DNA of 41,249 nt from Kiritimatiellia bacterium (GTDB taxonomy: Bacteria > Verrucomicrobiota > Kiritimatiellia > RFP12 > UBA3636): positions 1-41,249 of the forward strand of contig JAFUOX010000073.1 of NCBI GenBank assembly GCA_017481725.1, read 5' to 3'. Shown here one piece after another: positions 17,748-25,818 of the stretch. Numbering within the stretch: position 1 is the first letter of the stretch; each line of letters begins with the position of its first letter. The translations under genes were made by a program, and so were the position numbers. Under the pieces are notes generated by a model that did no database searches, had not been told where the DNA came from, and saw only the letters and a list, made by a program, of their open reading frames with translations.

Positions 17748-17781
17748 TATTGCTTTTGTGGTTTAGAAAAGGAGGTACAAA

Positions 17782-18102
17782 ATGGATGCACAAATTATTG
17801 AATTAACAAATGAAAATTTTGATGCAACAATTAGCCAAGGATTAACACTAGTTGATTTTTGGGCTCCTTGGTGTATGCCTTGTAAGCTGATGGGGCCTAT
17901 TTTTGACACAGTGGCAGAGCAGCTTGGAGATAAGGTTCGATTTGGTAAGGTAAATATTGATCAAGAGCTAGAGCTAGCTCGTAGATTGGGAATACAAAGT
18001 ATTCCAACATTGATTCTATTCAAAGATGGTGTTGATGTTGATGTTCGTATCGGCTTAACAAAAGCACCGGAATTAATCTCAATGATTAAAGAATCAATGT
18101 AA
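17782..18102 (+). CDS. trxA: Thioredoxin with CMPC active site
   Basis: 106 aa, standard thioredoxin size with no signal peptide, so cytoplasmic. The active site is WAPWCMPCK with Cys31 and Cys34. Met replaces the usual Gly (CGPC). The buried Asp of LVDFWAPW is present, and the cis-Pro loop is SIPTLILF. AAAGGAGG gives a near-perfect ribosome site 7 bp before the ATG. It is the last gene before a terminator and probably shares the sugar kinase transcript. It is a general disulfide reductase; the Met substitution may shift redox potential or partner choice. Confidence 0.93.
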   Translation: MDAQIIELTNENFDATISQGLTLVDFWAPWCMPCKLMGPIFDTVAEQLGDKVRFGKVNIDQELELARRLGIQSIPTLILFKDGVDVDVRIGLTKAPELISMIKESM

Positions 18103-18105
18103 AAG

Positions 18106-18133
18106 AGAAGGCGCCCGAAAGGACGCCTTCTTT
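18106..18133 (+). terminator. Terminator after thioredoxin
   Basis: AGAAGGCG (18106-18113) pairs with CGCCTTCT (18124-18131), with further CC/GG pairing inside around CGAAA, and T residues follow to 18133. It starts 4 bp after the stop. Confidence 0.8.
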
Positions 18134-18217
18134 CATTTAAATCCGTAGCTGAATTTAGATGAAGCATTGCTTCATATTATAATCAGGTTAGTATTTAAAG
18201 TTTTAAATATCATTAGC

Positions 18218-18247
18218 AAAAAAGGCATCGGAATCCCGATGCCTTTT
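18218..18247 (-). terminator. Terminator of the LRR protein gene
   Basis: GGCATCGG (18224-18231) and CCGATGCC (18236-18243) form a perfect stem with a 4-base loop. Six A residues on the left become the T-run when read on the minus strand, and four T lie on the right, so it can work both ways. It is 8 bp past the stop of the minus-strand LRR gene. Confidence 0.85.
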
Positions 18248-18254
18248 ACATATA

Positions 18255-19601
18255 TTAATAAACCATTATAAAAGTTTCTTTTGGTAGTAAGTCTGGATCT
18301 CGCCACCAATAGATTTTACCATTTTCCTGACCTGCTGTACCTACAGATTTATAGTTTGGTTTGCCATTTTCAAAGACTTCAGGGAGTATAAATGTTGTAT
18401 AATTTTTACTTGGATCATTAAGAGTATCTAATGCCTCATAAGCTTGCCATGCTGCAATGTTTTCTGGTGTTGCAGAAAAATAATGTGTTCTATTCCATCC
18501 GCTTCCCCAGTCAGTATATAATCCACCTATAAGAGCATTCTTTGGGCAAGCTCTCCAATATACAGTTATTCCATCAAGACTAACCGCATATGATGCATCA
18601 TCTATAGTCTCTAATGTATCAGATAAAACGATTGTTTTTAAATTAGTACAATTTCTAAATACGCCTGTGTATATTTTCTTAAGACCTGTTTTTGCTATGA
18701 AAGATGAGATACCAGAACCATTAAAGCAATTTGATGGAATAAATGGTACTTTCTCTGGCCAAATAAATTCTCCTGTTAGAGAAGTGCAATTTTGGAATGT
18801 ATTGTAGCCCATATTTGTTAATGAATTTGGAATATTAATTGAGGAAAGTGCTGTACAATTTTCAAAAACAGAACCTTCTCCATTGTTATAATTACCAAAA
18901 GTAACAATTCCTTCAGTAAGAACGACATTTGTTAATGCTGTGCATCCTGTAAAGGCAGTACGTTCAATAGCTGTACAATTAGAGCCTTCTTGGATTGTGA
19001 ATGATGTGATTTTTGTTCCAGCAAAGTCCTTGACTTTTACTGAACCTGCCTTCTTTGGCCAAACAATATCACCATAAACTTGTGTTTTGTAGAAGCTGTT
19101 CCATGTTGTTGTAAGTGATTCAGGAAGTTTTAGCTCAAAGCATAGAGAATAGCATTCATTAAATACGCCACCTTCCATTACACGAAGCTCAGCAGGAAGC
19201 TGACCAATAGTTTTAAGATTAGAGCATTGATTAAATGATTGTGCACCAAGAAATTTAATTGTGTCTGGTAGAAGCACGGTTTCAATATTTTTGTTCCCAT
19301 CAAAGCAATTATCAGCGATTGATTCTAATCTTTTAGGTGTACCGTCAGCTAATTCAATAGGTTCTGTTAAATCAATAAATGGAGCAGTTACTTCTTTACA
19401 ATTACGCAACTGAATTTGATTTGCAGTAATGCCATTACCCCATGTGCCAGCTGTTGTTTGAGCATTTAAGGTGGTGCCGGCAGGAGTTGGTCCTGTACCA
19501 TCTGATACAATGCAACTTGAGCCATCATAAATCCACTTAGCAGAAGCGTGAATAGCCAAAGTAATAAGTAATGCTGTTATTAAAGTTTGTTTTGTTTTCA
19601 T
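18255..19601 (-). CDS. Exported BspA-like leucine-rich repeat protein
   Basis: I start it at the ATG at 19601, which opens a signal peptide (MKTKQTLITALLITLAIHASA, then KWIY). The ATG at 19610 adds three residues; neither has a clear Shine-Dalgarno. 448 aa. About ten irregular LRR_5 (BspA type) repeats run from ~residue 75 to 345. Recurring elements are CFDGNKNIETVLLPDTIKF, AFTGCTALTNVVLTEGI, FQNCTSLTGEF and VFRNCTNLKTIVLSDTLE. A C-terminal ~90 residues rich in Trp and Tyr follows. No LPXTG or PEP-CTERM anchor is visible. Such proteins are surface or secreted and often bind host or matrix proteins; the ligand is unknown. It stands alone between a convergent thioredoxin operon and the repeat spacer. 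Confidence 0.85.
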   Translation of the reverse strand: MKTKQTLITALLITLAIHASAKWIYDGSSCIVSDGTGPTPAGTTLNAQTTAGTWGNGITANQIQLRNCKEVTAPFIDLTEPIELADGTPKRLESIADNCFDGNKNIETVLLPDTIKFLGAQSFNQCSNLKTIGQLPAELRVMEGGVFNECYSLCFELKLPESLTTTWNSFYKTQVYGDIVWPKKAGSVKVKDFAGTKITSFTIQEGSNCTAIERTAFTGCTALTNVVLTEGIVTFGNYNNGEGSVFENCTALSSINIPNSLTNMGYNTFQNCTSLTGEFIWPEKVPFIPSNCFNGSGISSFIAKTGLKKIYTGVFRNCTNLKTIVLSDTLETIDDASYAVSLDGITVYWRACPKNALIGGLYTDWGSGWNRTHYFSATPENIAAWQAYEALDTLNDPSKNYTTFILPEVFENGKPNYKSVGTAGQENGKIYWWRDPDLLPKETFIMVY

Positions 19602-19692
19602 ATACACCATTAAAATTTATTAGTTTATATCAGTTGTTGTCTTAGATGCTCACATATTATAAACAATCATTAATATTTGTCAAATCTAAACT

Positions 19693-19920
19693 GTACACGA
19701 ATATGCGTACATGGATATGTATTTTTCAAGGACACGAATATTCACGAATTTGCACTAATAATTCAGGTGTCGGTTGGGATTTGGGACTTTAGAATTGGGG
19801 TCTAAGTACACTAAAAATATACTAATCCACATAACCCATATAACCTCATTCGTGCAAATTTGTGCGTATTCGTGTCCTTTTACTTATATATGCTCATTCC
19901 TCATTCGTGTACGCGTATTG
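19693..19920. repeat. Imperfect palindromic intergenic repeat region (ACACGAAT/ATTCGTGT motifs)
   Basis: The spacer 19611-20052 holds no gene. Arms 19728-19759 and 19848-19879 are inverted and match at 28 of 32 positions, sharing AAGGACACGAATA and AATTTGCAC. Outside them a second pair, GTACACGAATATGCGTAC (from 19694) and ATTCGTGTACGCGTATT (from 19903), repeats the same motif in opposite orientation. CCTCATTCGTG occurs twice, at 19844 and 19899. There is no terminal target duplication or transposase that I can see. Confidence 0.7.
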
Positions 19921-20052
19921 GTGTTATGGATTTGTTTGTAAATTGTTGAATTTCAATAAAACAAATGTAGACTTTTTTTTCGATTATTTGTAAAATATAG
20001 TACAGAAATAGAAGCTATTAGGTCATTACAATAATACATATTTTTACATACT

Positions 20053-21990
20053 ATGAGACAAGATGAAAATGCCAAAATTCAACAGCTTTCAACACATGTA
20101 GCAAATAAAATTGCTGCAGGTGAAGTAGTTGAACGCCCTGCCTCTGTAGTAAAAGAATTGATAGAAAATTGCGTTGATGCAGGTGCCACAAAAATAGATG
20201 TTGAAATCACCGCAGGTGGTCGCAAGCTCATAGCAATCACAGATAATGGTTGTGGAATGAGTAGGCGCGATGCTTTAATGGCTCCTGAACGCCAAGCCAC
20301 AAGTAAAATTAAAGAAGTGGATGATATTGAGCATATAACAACACTTGGCTTCCGAGGTGAAGCTCTTGCTTCAATAGCTTCTGTTTCTCGCTTTACTCTC
20401 AAGACTCGCCGCTCTCAAGATAATGCAGGAACATGTCTTGAAATTCAGGGAGGTAAAATACTAGAAGTTTCCGATTGTGGAATTCCTGCTGGAACATGCA
20501 TAGAGGTACGTGATTTATTTTTTAATGTTCCAGCAAGAAGAAGTTTTCTACGTAGCTTCCAAACGGAACAAGCTCATATTAGAAATATTGTTCTAGTTCA
20601 CGCTATCGCATATCCTAAAATAATGTTTACACTTAAGTGTGATGGTGATGAGGTTTATAGACTCCCTATAGCAGAAAATCTTTATGATCGCTTACATGAG
20701 CTTGTTGGTGAAGAGGAAATGTCTCGCTTGATTCCGTTTGATGGAATTTATAAAAATATACGCATCTATGGTTATGCTGGAACACCAAATTGGACTCGCT
20801 CCGACCGCGGAGGTCAATTTATCTTTATTAATGGCAGGCCTGCAGCAACATCAGCAATCCATGCTGCAATTCGTGAGGCTTATCCTCGATTAGATGAGTC
20901 ACGTAAACCAATTTTTTATTTATTTATTGAATTACCTCCAGAGGATGTCGATGTTAATGTACATCCGATGAAGCGTGAGGTTCGCTTCCGCAGAAGTAAT
21001 GATGTACGTGATGCAGTCATTGCTGTTATGTCAGAAGCATTACAGGGTAATGATAGTTCATTCATAGCACCAATATCAATTCAAGAACAAGAAGAGCAAG
21101 AAACTGTTAGTGGTGGTGATATCACAAGTGCAACTCCATTTCCTGTTCCAGTGGCTAAGCCACAAGCAACAGAATATGTTTCACAGCAAGAAGAAATATC
21201 TCCAGTAGTAGATGTTGCTCCAGTACCTGCGGCTATTCCAGAGCCAACATCGCCAACACCAATATCTGTAGATTTACCTTTTGCTGATACTGTTGCCGCT
21301 CCATTTTCTAAAATTCAAAAGCATGATTGGACTCCTGTTATAAATGAGAATAGTAGCTCCTCTCAAAAGTCTAATCAATCACAAACCATTCATACTGCAC
21401 CAAATTCTCCATTAGCAGAATTTAAGGTTTTGGGTCGCCTTGAAAGTGGCTATGTAATGCTTGAAACTCCTGGTGGATATACCATTTTTGATCCAAGCTC
21501 TGCTCATGAACGAGTAATCTACGAGGCCTTGTTGAAGCAAACAGAAGGAAAGCAAACCTCACAAATGCTTCTTATTCCACAAACAGTTGAATTAAAGCCT
21601 TTAGATGCACGCCGCATTGAAGCTTTGCTTCCATATTTTAAGGATTTGGGTTTTGGAATAGAAAAATTTGGAGCTTCTTCTTTTATTGTAGATGCATTGC
21701 CAGAGGCAATATCAGATACAGATTGTGGCATTGTTCTACTTGATACAATTAATTATTTAGAAACAGCAGGACCTAATAAACGCCGCGAACGTTGGCGTGA
21801 GGAAATGATTGCTTCTGTTGCTTCCAAAATTGCGGTTAAGAATAAAAATAAGCTTTCTGATCAAGAGCTGATAGGTGTAATCCAGCGCTTAGCCGTATGC
21901 GATATGCCATATACAAGTCCAACAGGTAAACCGACTATGATTTTCACTTCTTTGCGTGAAATAGATCGTCGTTTTGGGCGCATCAGATAG
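20053..21990 (+). CDS. mutL: DNA mismatch repair protein MutL, endonuclease metal site degenerate
   Basis: 645 aa. The N-terminal GHKL ATPase is complete: ELIENCVDAGA, DNGCGM, TTLGFRGEALASIASV and the linker after VNVHPMKREVRF (to ~residue 320). A Pro/Gln/Ser-rich linker (~335-450) leads to the C-terminal dimerisation domain. The three endonuclease motifs of MutL proteins such as that of B. subtilis are altered: DQHAxxE reads DPSSAHE (residues 480-486), the AC(H/K) motif reads VAS (589-591), and CPHGRP reads SPTGKP (622-627). Metal ligands His, Cys and His are therefore missing. MutL couples MutS recognition to repair. No clear ribosome site precedes the ATG. The next gene begins 14 bp later. 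Confidence 0.95.
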   Translation: MRQDENAKIQQLSTHVANKIAAGEVVERPASVVKELIENCVDAGATKIDVEITAGGRKLIAITDNGCGMSRRDALMAPERQATSKIKEVDDIEHITTLGFRGEALASIASVSRFTLKTRRSQDNAGTCLEIQGGKILEVSDCGIPAGTCIEVRDLFFNVPARRSFLRSFQTEQAHIRNIVLVHAIAYPKIMFTLKCDGDEVYRLPIAENLYDRLHELVGEEEMSRLIPFDGIYKNIRIYGYAGTPNWTRSDRGGQFIFINGRPAATSAIHAAIREAYPRLDESRKPIFYLFIELPPEDVDVNVHPMKREVRFRRSNDVRDAVIAVMSEALQGNDSSFIAPISIQEQEEQETVSGGDITSATPFPVPVAKPQATEYVSQQEEISPVVDVAPVPAAIPEPTSPTPISVDLPFADTVAAPFSKIQKHDWTPVINENSSSSQKSNQSQTIHTAPNSPLAEFKVLGRLESGYVMLETPGGYTIFDPSSAHERVIYEALLKQTEGKQTSQMLLIPQTVELKPLDARRIEALLPYFKDLGFGIEKFGASSFIVDALPEAISDTDCGIVLLDTINYLETAGPNKRRERWREEMIASVASKIAVKNKNKLSDQELIGVIQRLAVCDMPYTSPTGKPTMIFTSLREIDRRFGRIR

Positions 21991-22004
21991 GTAAGGAAAA
22001 TAAT

Positions 22005-23702
22005 ATGAAATTATTTAGTACATATTTAGAAAATGGCGATAAAAATAATACATTGATTTTGTTGTTTCATAAGCTTGCTTTCTTTTGTGTTTGTGGTGTT
22101 GCTATTTTAGGACCATGGGCATTTAGTGCTTGGGAAATGTGGTGGTTTTGGCCAATAGCATTACTACTTTTTGCTGGAGTACTTTTTGCTGGAGTTGGTT
22201 CAATTATTGAAATGATAATAAATAGCTCGTATGGAGACACAGCACCAGAGGTAGGCTATTTTATTTTTGGAAAACGAAAGCTTGTTATGCTTATTTCAAT
22301 AATTCCTTTTATTGCATATGCTATTGTGCGTTTTGTTTTTCATACAGATACACAGCATCAATTTGTTTATATGGATGGAGAGAGAAGCTTGTTGCTTTTT
22401 ATAACTCCAGTGCTTTTAGCAGTAACTATGCTTCTTGTTTGTACAAGAAAACGTTTGGTGTGGCTTTGCTTTGCAATTCTAATAAATATGTTTCTTGTTG
22501 CAATTTATTCTATAATAAATCACTATGTTACTAACGATACATTAGTGCTGTGGTTTGAGGTGCCTAGGTCAATGTGGTATGGTGGAAGAGCCACAGGAGT
22601 TTTCTTCTGTCCAAACCACCTTTCTGCCTTTATGAATTTTGGAATAATATTTAGCATTGCAATATTATTAACTCCGCGTAAAAAGGGTGTCGATTTAAAG
22701 CAAGTTCTTTGGTTAAACATTTTAGCTGCTACAGTTTTGCCATTTTTGTTGTGGGCAAATGTTTTAACATTATCTCGTGGAGGAATGGCTTCCTTATTTG
22801 TGGCATTAGTTGTTGGATTGTCTATTTTTGGCTTCAGCAATGTGAAACCACTGAAGCGTATAGGAATAATTTTAGGAGTAATTATTTCTGCAGTGCTTTT
22901 ACTCGTGTTGATTTTTTCAACAGAAAATATAGTTCATGAGCGCTGCAAAAAGCATGGTTTTTATAAGTTAATGACAGAGGAATCTGAGCAATCATTTGGA
23001 GAACGGTTGCACGAAACATTTTGGTATGGCTTTGATAGAGGCTGGTATATTGGATCAGCATTACGTGCTTGGGAGTCAAACCCAGTTTGGGGTATAGGTC
23101 CAGGTCAGCACTCAAGCCGTTGGGGAGAATTTGCTGCAACACCCGATGGCACACGTGAGCCATTTAAAGCACCGAAAATGCGTAATGATGGTTACCATTT
23201 ATATGAGGTTCATAGCGATTGGACACAGCTGCTAGAGGAATATGGTATCGTTGGTATTGTATTATTTATTATTCCAATGTTAACAATTTTTGGTGGTTTG
23301 ATAAATGCAAAACGCCAAGCATTGAAGGATTTGAGAACTCATTCTGAAAGTCATAGTACTCGCCGTAAATATATTGATGAAAATACATCTATTGAAGCTC
23401 ATCATAAAGCAAATGACGATTCTTTAGACGAAAATATTGATGAAGCAGCTCTAGATAACAATGAAGAGCATCATCATAAGCATCATAGAAAGCATAGAAA
23501 AACAGAATATGGTTTTGCAACATTAACAACACCTGCAGAGTTTAAAATTGCTGCAGCTCTACCATTAGCAGCTCTTTTAATGTGTATCTGTATGATATTT
23601 CACTCAATAGGTGATTTTAGTTTCCAAATTCCAACAATTGTTTGGACGTTTGCGATATTTATTGCTTCTGCGTTAATGATTAACTCAGAAATCAAACGAT
23701 AA
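22005..23702 (+). CDS. O-antigen ligase/polymerase (Wzy_C family) membrane protein
   Basis: 565 aa with about ten to twelve hydrophobic helices. Family features are the GGRATGVFFCPNHLSAFM segment, TLSRGGMASL, and the large periplasmic loop with NPVWGIGPGQHSSRWGEF...HSDWTQLLEEYGIVGIVLF, as in WaaL/Wzy O-antigen ligases. These transfer or polymerise lipid-linked polysaccharide at the outer face of the inner membrane. An unusual insert between the last helices (~residues 445-505) is hydrophilic and has a His/Lys/Arg run, HHHKHHRKHRK from residue 489. AAGGAAA precedes the ATG, 14 bp after mutL. Ligase versus polymerase cannot be decided. The convergent GT90 gene 40 bp away also fits cell-surface glycan work. 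Confidence 0.8.
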   Translation: MKLFSTYLENGDKNNTLILLFHKLAFFCVCGVAILGPWAFSAWEMWWFWPIALLLFAGVLFAGVGSIIEMIINSSYGDTAPEVGYFIFGKRKLVMLISIIPFIAYAIVRFVFHTDTQHQFVYMDGERSLLLFITPVLLAVTMLLVCTRKRLVWLCFAILINMFLVAIYSIINHYVTNDTLVLWFEVPRSMWYGGRATGVFFCPNHLSAFMNFGIIFSIAILLTPRKKGVDLKQVLWLNILAATVLPFLLWANVLTLSRGGMASLFVALVVGLSIFGFSNVKPLKRIGIILGVIISAVLLLVLIFSTENIVHERCKKHGFYKLMTEESEQSFGERLHETFWYGFDRGWYIGSALRAWESNPVWGIGPGQHSSRWGEFAATPDGTREPFKAPKMRNDGYHLYEVHSDWTQLLEEYGIVGIVLFIIPMLTIFGGLINAKRQALKDLRTHSESHSTRRKYIDENTSIEAHHKANDDSLDENIDEAALDNNEEHHHKHHRKHRKTEYGFATLTTPAEFKIAAALPLAALLMCICMIFHSIGDFSFQIPTIVWTFAIFIASALMINSEIKR

Positions 23703-23742
23703 AAGTAAATCACATAGCGAGAAGTCAGCCAAGAAGTTTTTG

Positions 23743-24738
23743 CTATTTTGTAAATATTTCTTTGCCACTGGTAATGGAAAAATATTTATTAGCAACTAAC
23801 CAGCCAATTAACCTTTCTCGGGATTTGTTCTTAAATTGATTGACAAATTTATGTGCATTTTCAATTATCGCTAATGCTTCACTTTCATGCTCAATATAGT
23901 AATTTATTTTCTCTTGGGCATCTGAATAATCTGGAGCAATTTCTATATAATGAACATTTGGAATTAATGTGCCTTCCATAAACCATGTTTCATATTTTGG
24001 TCTTGGCATAACGGCAATTGAATTTGATGACATAACCCACTTTAAACTAGTGCTTGTGTCATTTCCCTCAATACACAAAATAAATTTATTTTTTAACTGT
24101 TCTTTGAGTGTCTGTTTTTCCTTTAACCAATCTGAATTGTTGTGCTTTGGTTTGTGACTTGTATCCCCCAAATCAAATAAAGGATTATCAAAATATTTCT
24201 CAAAGAAATCTAATCTATGCTTTTGGTGAACCTTGCCTCTAAATATAACCTTATTTTCTTTCTGTGAATATGGAATGTCATTATCAACAAAATTAAAGTG
24301 ACGAACAGAATTTAATTTTAATATTACAGCATTATCATTGTTGTCAACTATGGGTCTACTTTTTACAAAGCTTGGAACATCAGGTATTTCAACATTGTCA
24401 CCGAAAATAGCTTTATATTCGCACTCTTTTGGAAAGCCCTTAATCACAGAATTTAAATCAATATAATACATAAGCTGACGCTTGTGATGTTTGAAGTTCC
24501 CAACGCATTGAGGAGCTTCTCCTAAAGAAATAGGAGAACGTGTTTTTTGAAGCTTATTGTAATAATTAACTCTAGTTTGAATATAATCGTATTCATCAGA
24601 ATTTTGTATTTGATTTATATTCTTCTTTATGCAAGCTGCCAAAAACCACCTAGGGATTAATTTGTTTTTTAATCCTCTTGCATATGCATTAAATTTGGAG
24701 TTTCTTCCGCTATTTAATTTATATAAAAACTTTTTCAT
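23743..24738 (-). CDS. Glycosyltransferase family 90 (CAP10/LpsA-like)
   Basis: 331 aa from the ATG at 24738; an in-frame TTG at 24744 directly after the rlmN stop is the alternative. The GT90 signature region is VIFRGKVHQKHRLDFFEKY, then FILCIEGNDTSTSLKWVMSSNSIAVMPRP, then the Trp/Phe-rich YETWFMEGTLIPNVHYIEI and a C-terminal helix typical of CAP10 enzymes. No signal peptide or TM helix is seen, so it is probably a cytoplasmic or peripheral enzyme that adds a sugar to LPS or another surface glycan. Only 6 bp separate it from rlmN, so it is translationally coupled. Confidence 0.83.
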   Translation of the reverse strand: MKKFLYKLNSGRNSKFNAYARGLKNKLIPRWFLAACIKKNINQIQNSDEYDYIQTRVNYYNKLQKTRSPISLGEAPQCVGNFKHHKRQLMYYIDLNSVIKGFPKECEYKAIFGDNVEIPDVPSFVKSRPIVDNNDNAVILKLNSVRHFNFVDNDIPYSQKENKVIFRGKVHQKHRLDFFEKYFDNPLFDLGDTSHKPKHNNSDWLKEKQTLKEQLKNKFILCIEGNDTSTSLKWVMSSNSIAVMPRPKYETWFMEGTLIPNVHYIEIAPDYSDAQEKINYYIEHESEALAIIENAHKFVNQFKNKSRERLIGWLVANKYFSITSGKEIFTK

Positions 24739-24744
24739 ATTCAA

Positions 24745-25788
24745 TTATTCTTTTGGTGCGGCTTGTCTACGAAGCTGACCGCAAGCCCCATTTACACTTT
24801 TACCTTTAGAGCGGCGTAGAGTAGTGTTTATTCCATGAGAAAGTAGGTATGCACCAAACTGTTCGCAGTTTTGCTCCGATGGTGTTTTGCCTGGATATTC
24901 AGGTACTGGACTGAGAGGAATTAAATTTACTTTACACTTCAAACCACGTAAACGAGCAATTAATTCATCAGCATGCTTACGTGTGTTGTTCACTCCATCC
25001 ACTAGGGTGTATTCAAATGTTATGATACGATTTGTTTTTTCTTCGTATTCTCTGCAGGTAGCCATTAGCTCATCAATTTTCCATCTTTTATTGATGGGCA
25101 TTATTTGATCACGCAGCATATTGTTTGGCGCATGGAGAGAAACAGAAAGCTCGAATTGGAAGCCTTCTTCCGCAAAGCGTTTGATGCCTGGAACAATACC
25201 ACAGGTGCTTATTGTAATTTTTCTTGCACCAATTCCTAACCCGACAGGAGGACCACTATTAAGAAGCTTTGCAGCACCAATAGCATTGTCATAATTATTA
25301 AATGGTTCTCCAACACCCATAAAAACAATATTATCAGGCTTTTCTCCAAGCTCGCGTGCTGCAAGAATAACTTGCCCAAAAATCTCACCTAATTCTAGGT
25401 TACGAGTCCATCCATTCATACCACTAGCACAAAAAACACACCCACAGGCACATCCCGCTTGACTAGAAATACAAATTGTGTTTCTTGTTTTTGAAGGAAT
25501 AATTACTGTCTCAATTAGCTCACCATCGTGTAATCTGGAAAGTAGTTTTTTTGTTTTTGTGGCAGGGTCTTTTGCAACTTCTATTATTTCAAGAGTTTCT
25601 TTTAATGAATAGTATCGTTCAGCAAGTGCTGCACGATATGCTGCTGGAATATTATTCATATCTTCCCAGCTATATGCAAAACGTTTAAATAACCACTCAT
25701 TTAATTGTGTGAGCCTAAATTTTTTTTCGCCTAAACTCAAAGTTAGCTCTAAAAGTTCGTCTTGTGTTGCTGAATAAATAGACTTCAT
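24745..25788 (-). CDS. rlmN: 23S rRNA (adenine2503-C2)/tRNA methyltransferase RlmN
   Basis: 347 aa, normal size. The radical SAM cluster motif CxxxCxxC is at Cys113, Cys117 and Cys120 (CACGCVFC). The SAM region MGVGEPFNNYDN follows. The family end LRRSKGKSVNGACGQLR carries the catalytic Cys of the radical mechanism that uses a methylated cysteine intermediate. RlmN methylates A2503 of 23S rRNA and A37 of some tRNAs. It is the middle gene of a minus-strand trio, 30 bp after the TPR-like membrane protein gene and overlapping closely with GT90. Confidence 0.96.
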   Translation of the reverse strand: MKSIYSATQDELLELTLSLGEKKFRLTQLNEWLFKRFAYSWEDMNNIPAAYRAALAERYYSLKETLEIIEVAKDPATKTKKLLSRLHDGELIETVIIPSKTRNTICISSQAGCACGCVFCASGMNGWTRNLELGEIFGQVILAARELGEKPDNIVFMGVGEPFNNYDNAIGAAKLLNSGPPVGLGIGARKITISTCGIVPGIKRFAEEGFQFELSVSLHAPNNMLRDQIMPINKRWKIDELMATCREYEEKTNRIITFEYTLVDGVNNTRKHADELIARLRGLKCKVNLIPLSPVPEYPGKTPSEQNCEQFGAYLLSHGINTTLRRSKGKSVNGACGQLRRQAAPKE

Positions 25789-25818
25789 TGTTAAAATAAA
25801 GATTTGAAATAATGATTA

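Noticed and set aside
18159..18175. Perfect palindrome ATGAAGCA-T-TGCTTCAT between two terminators
   Set aside because: It is short, has no T-run and lies in an untranscribed gap; it may be chance.
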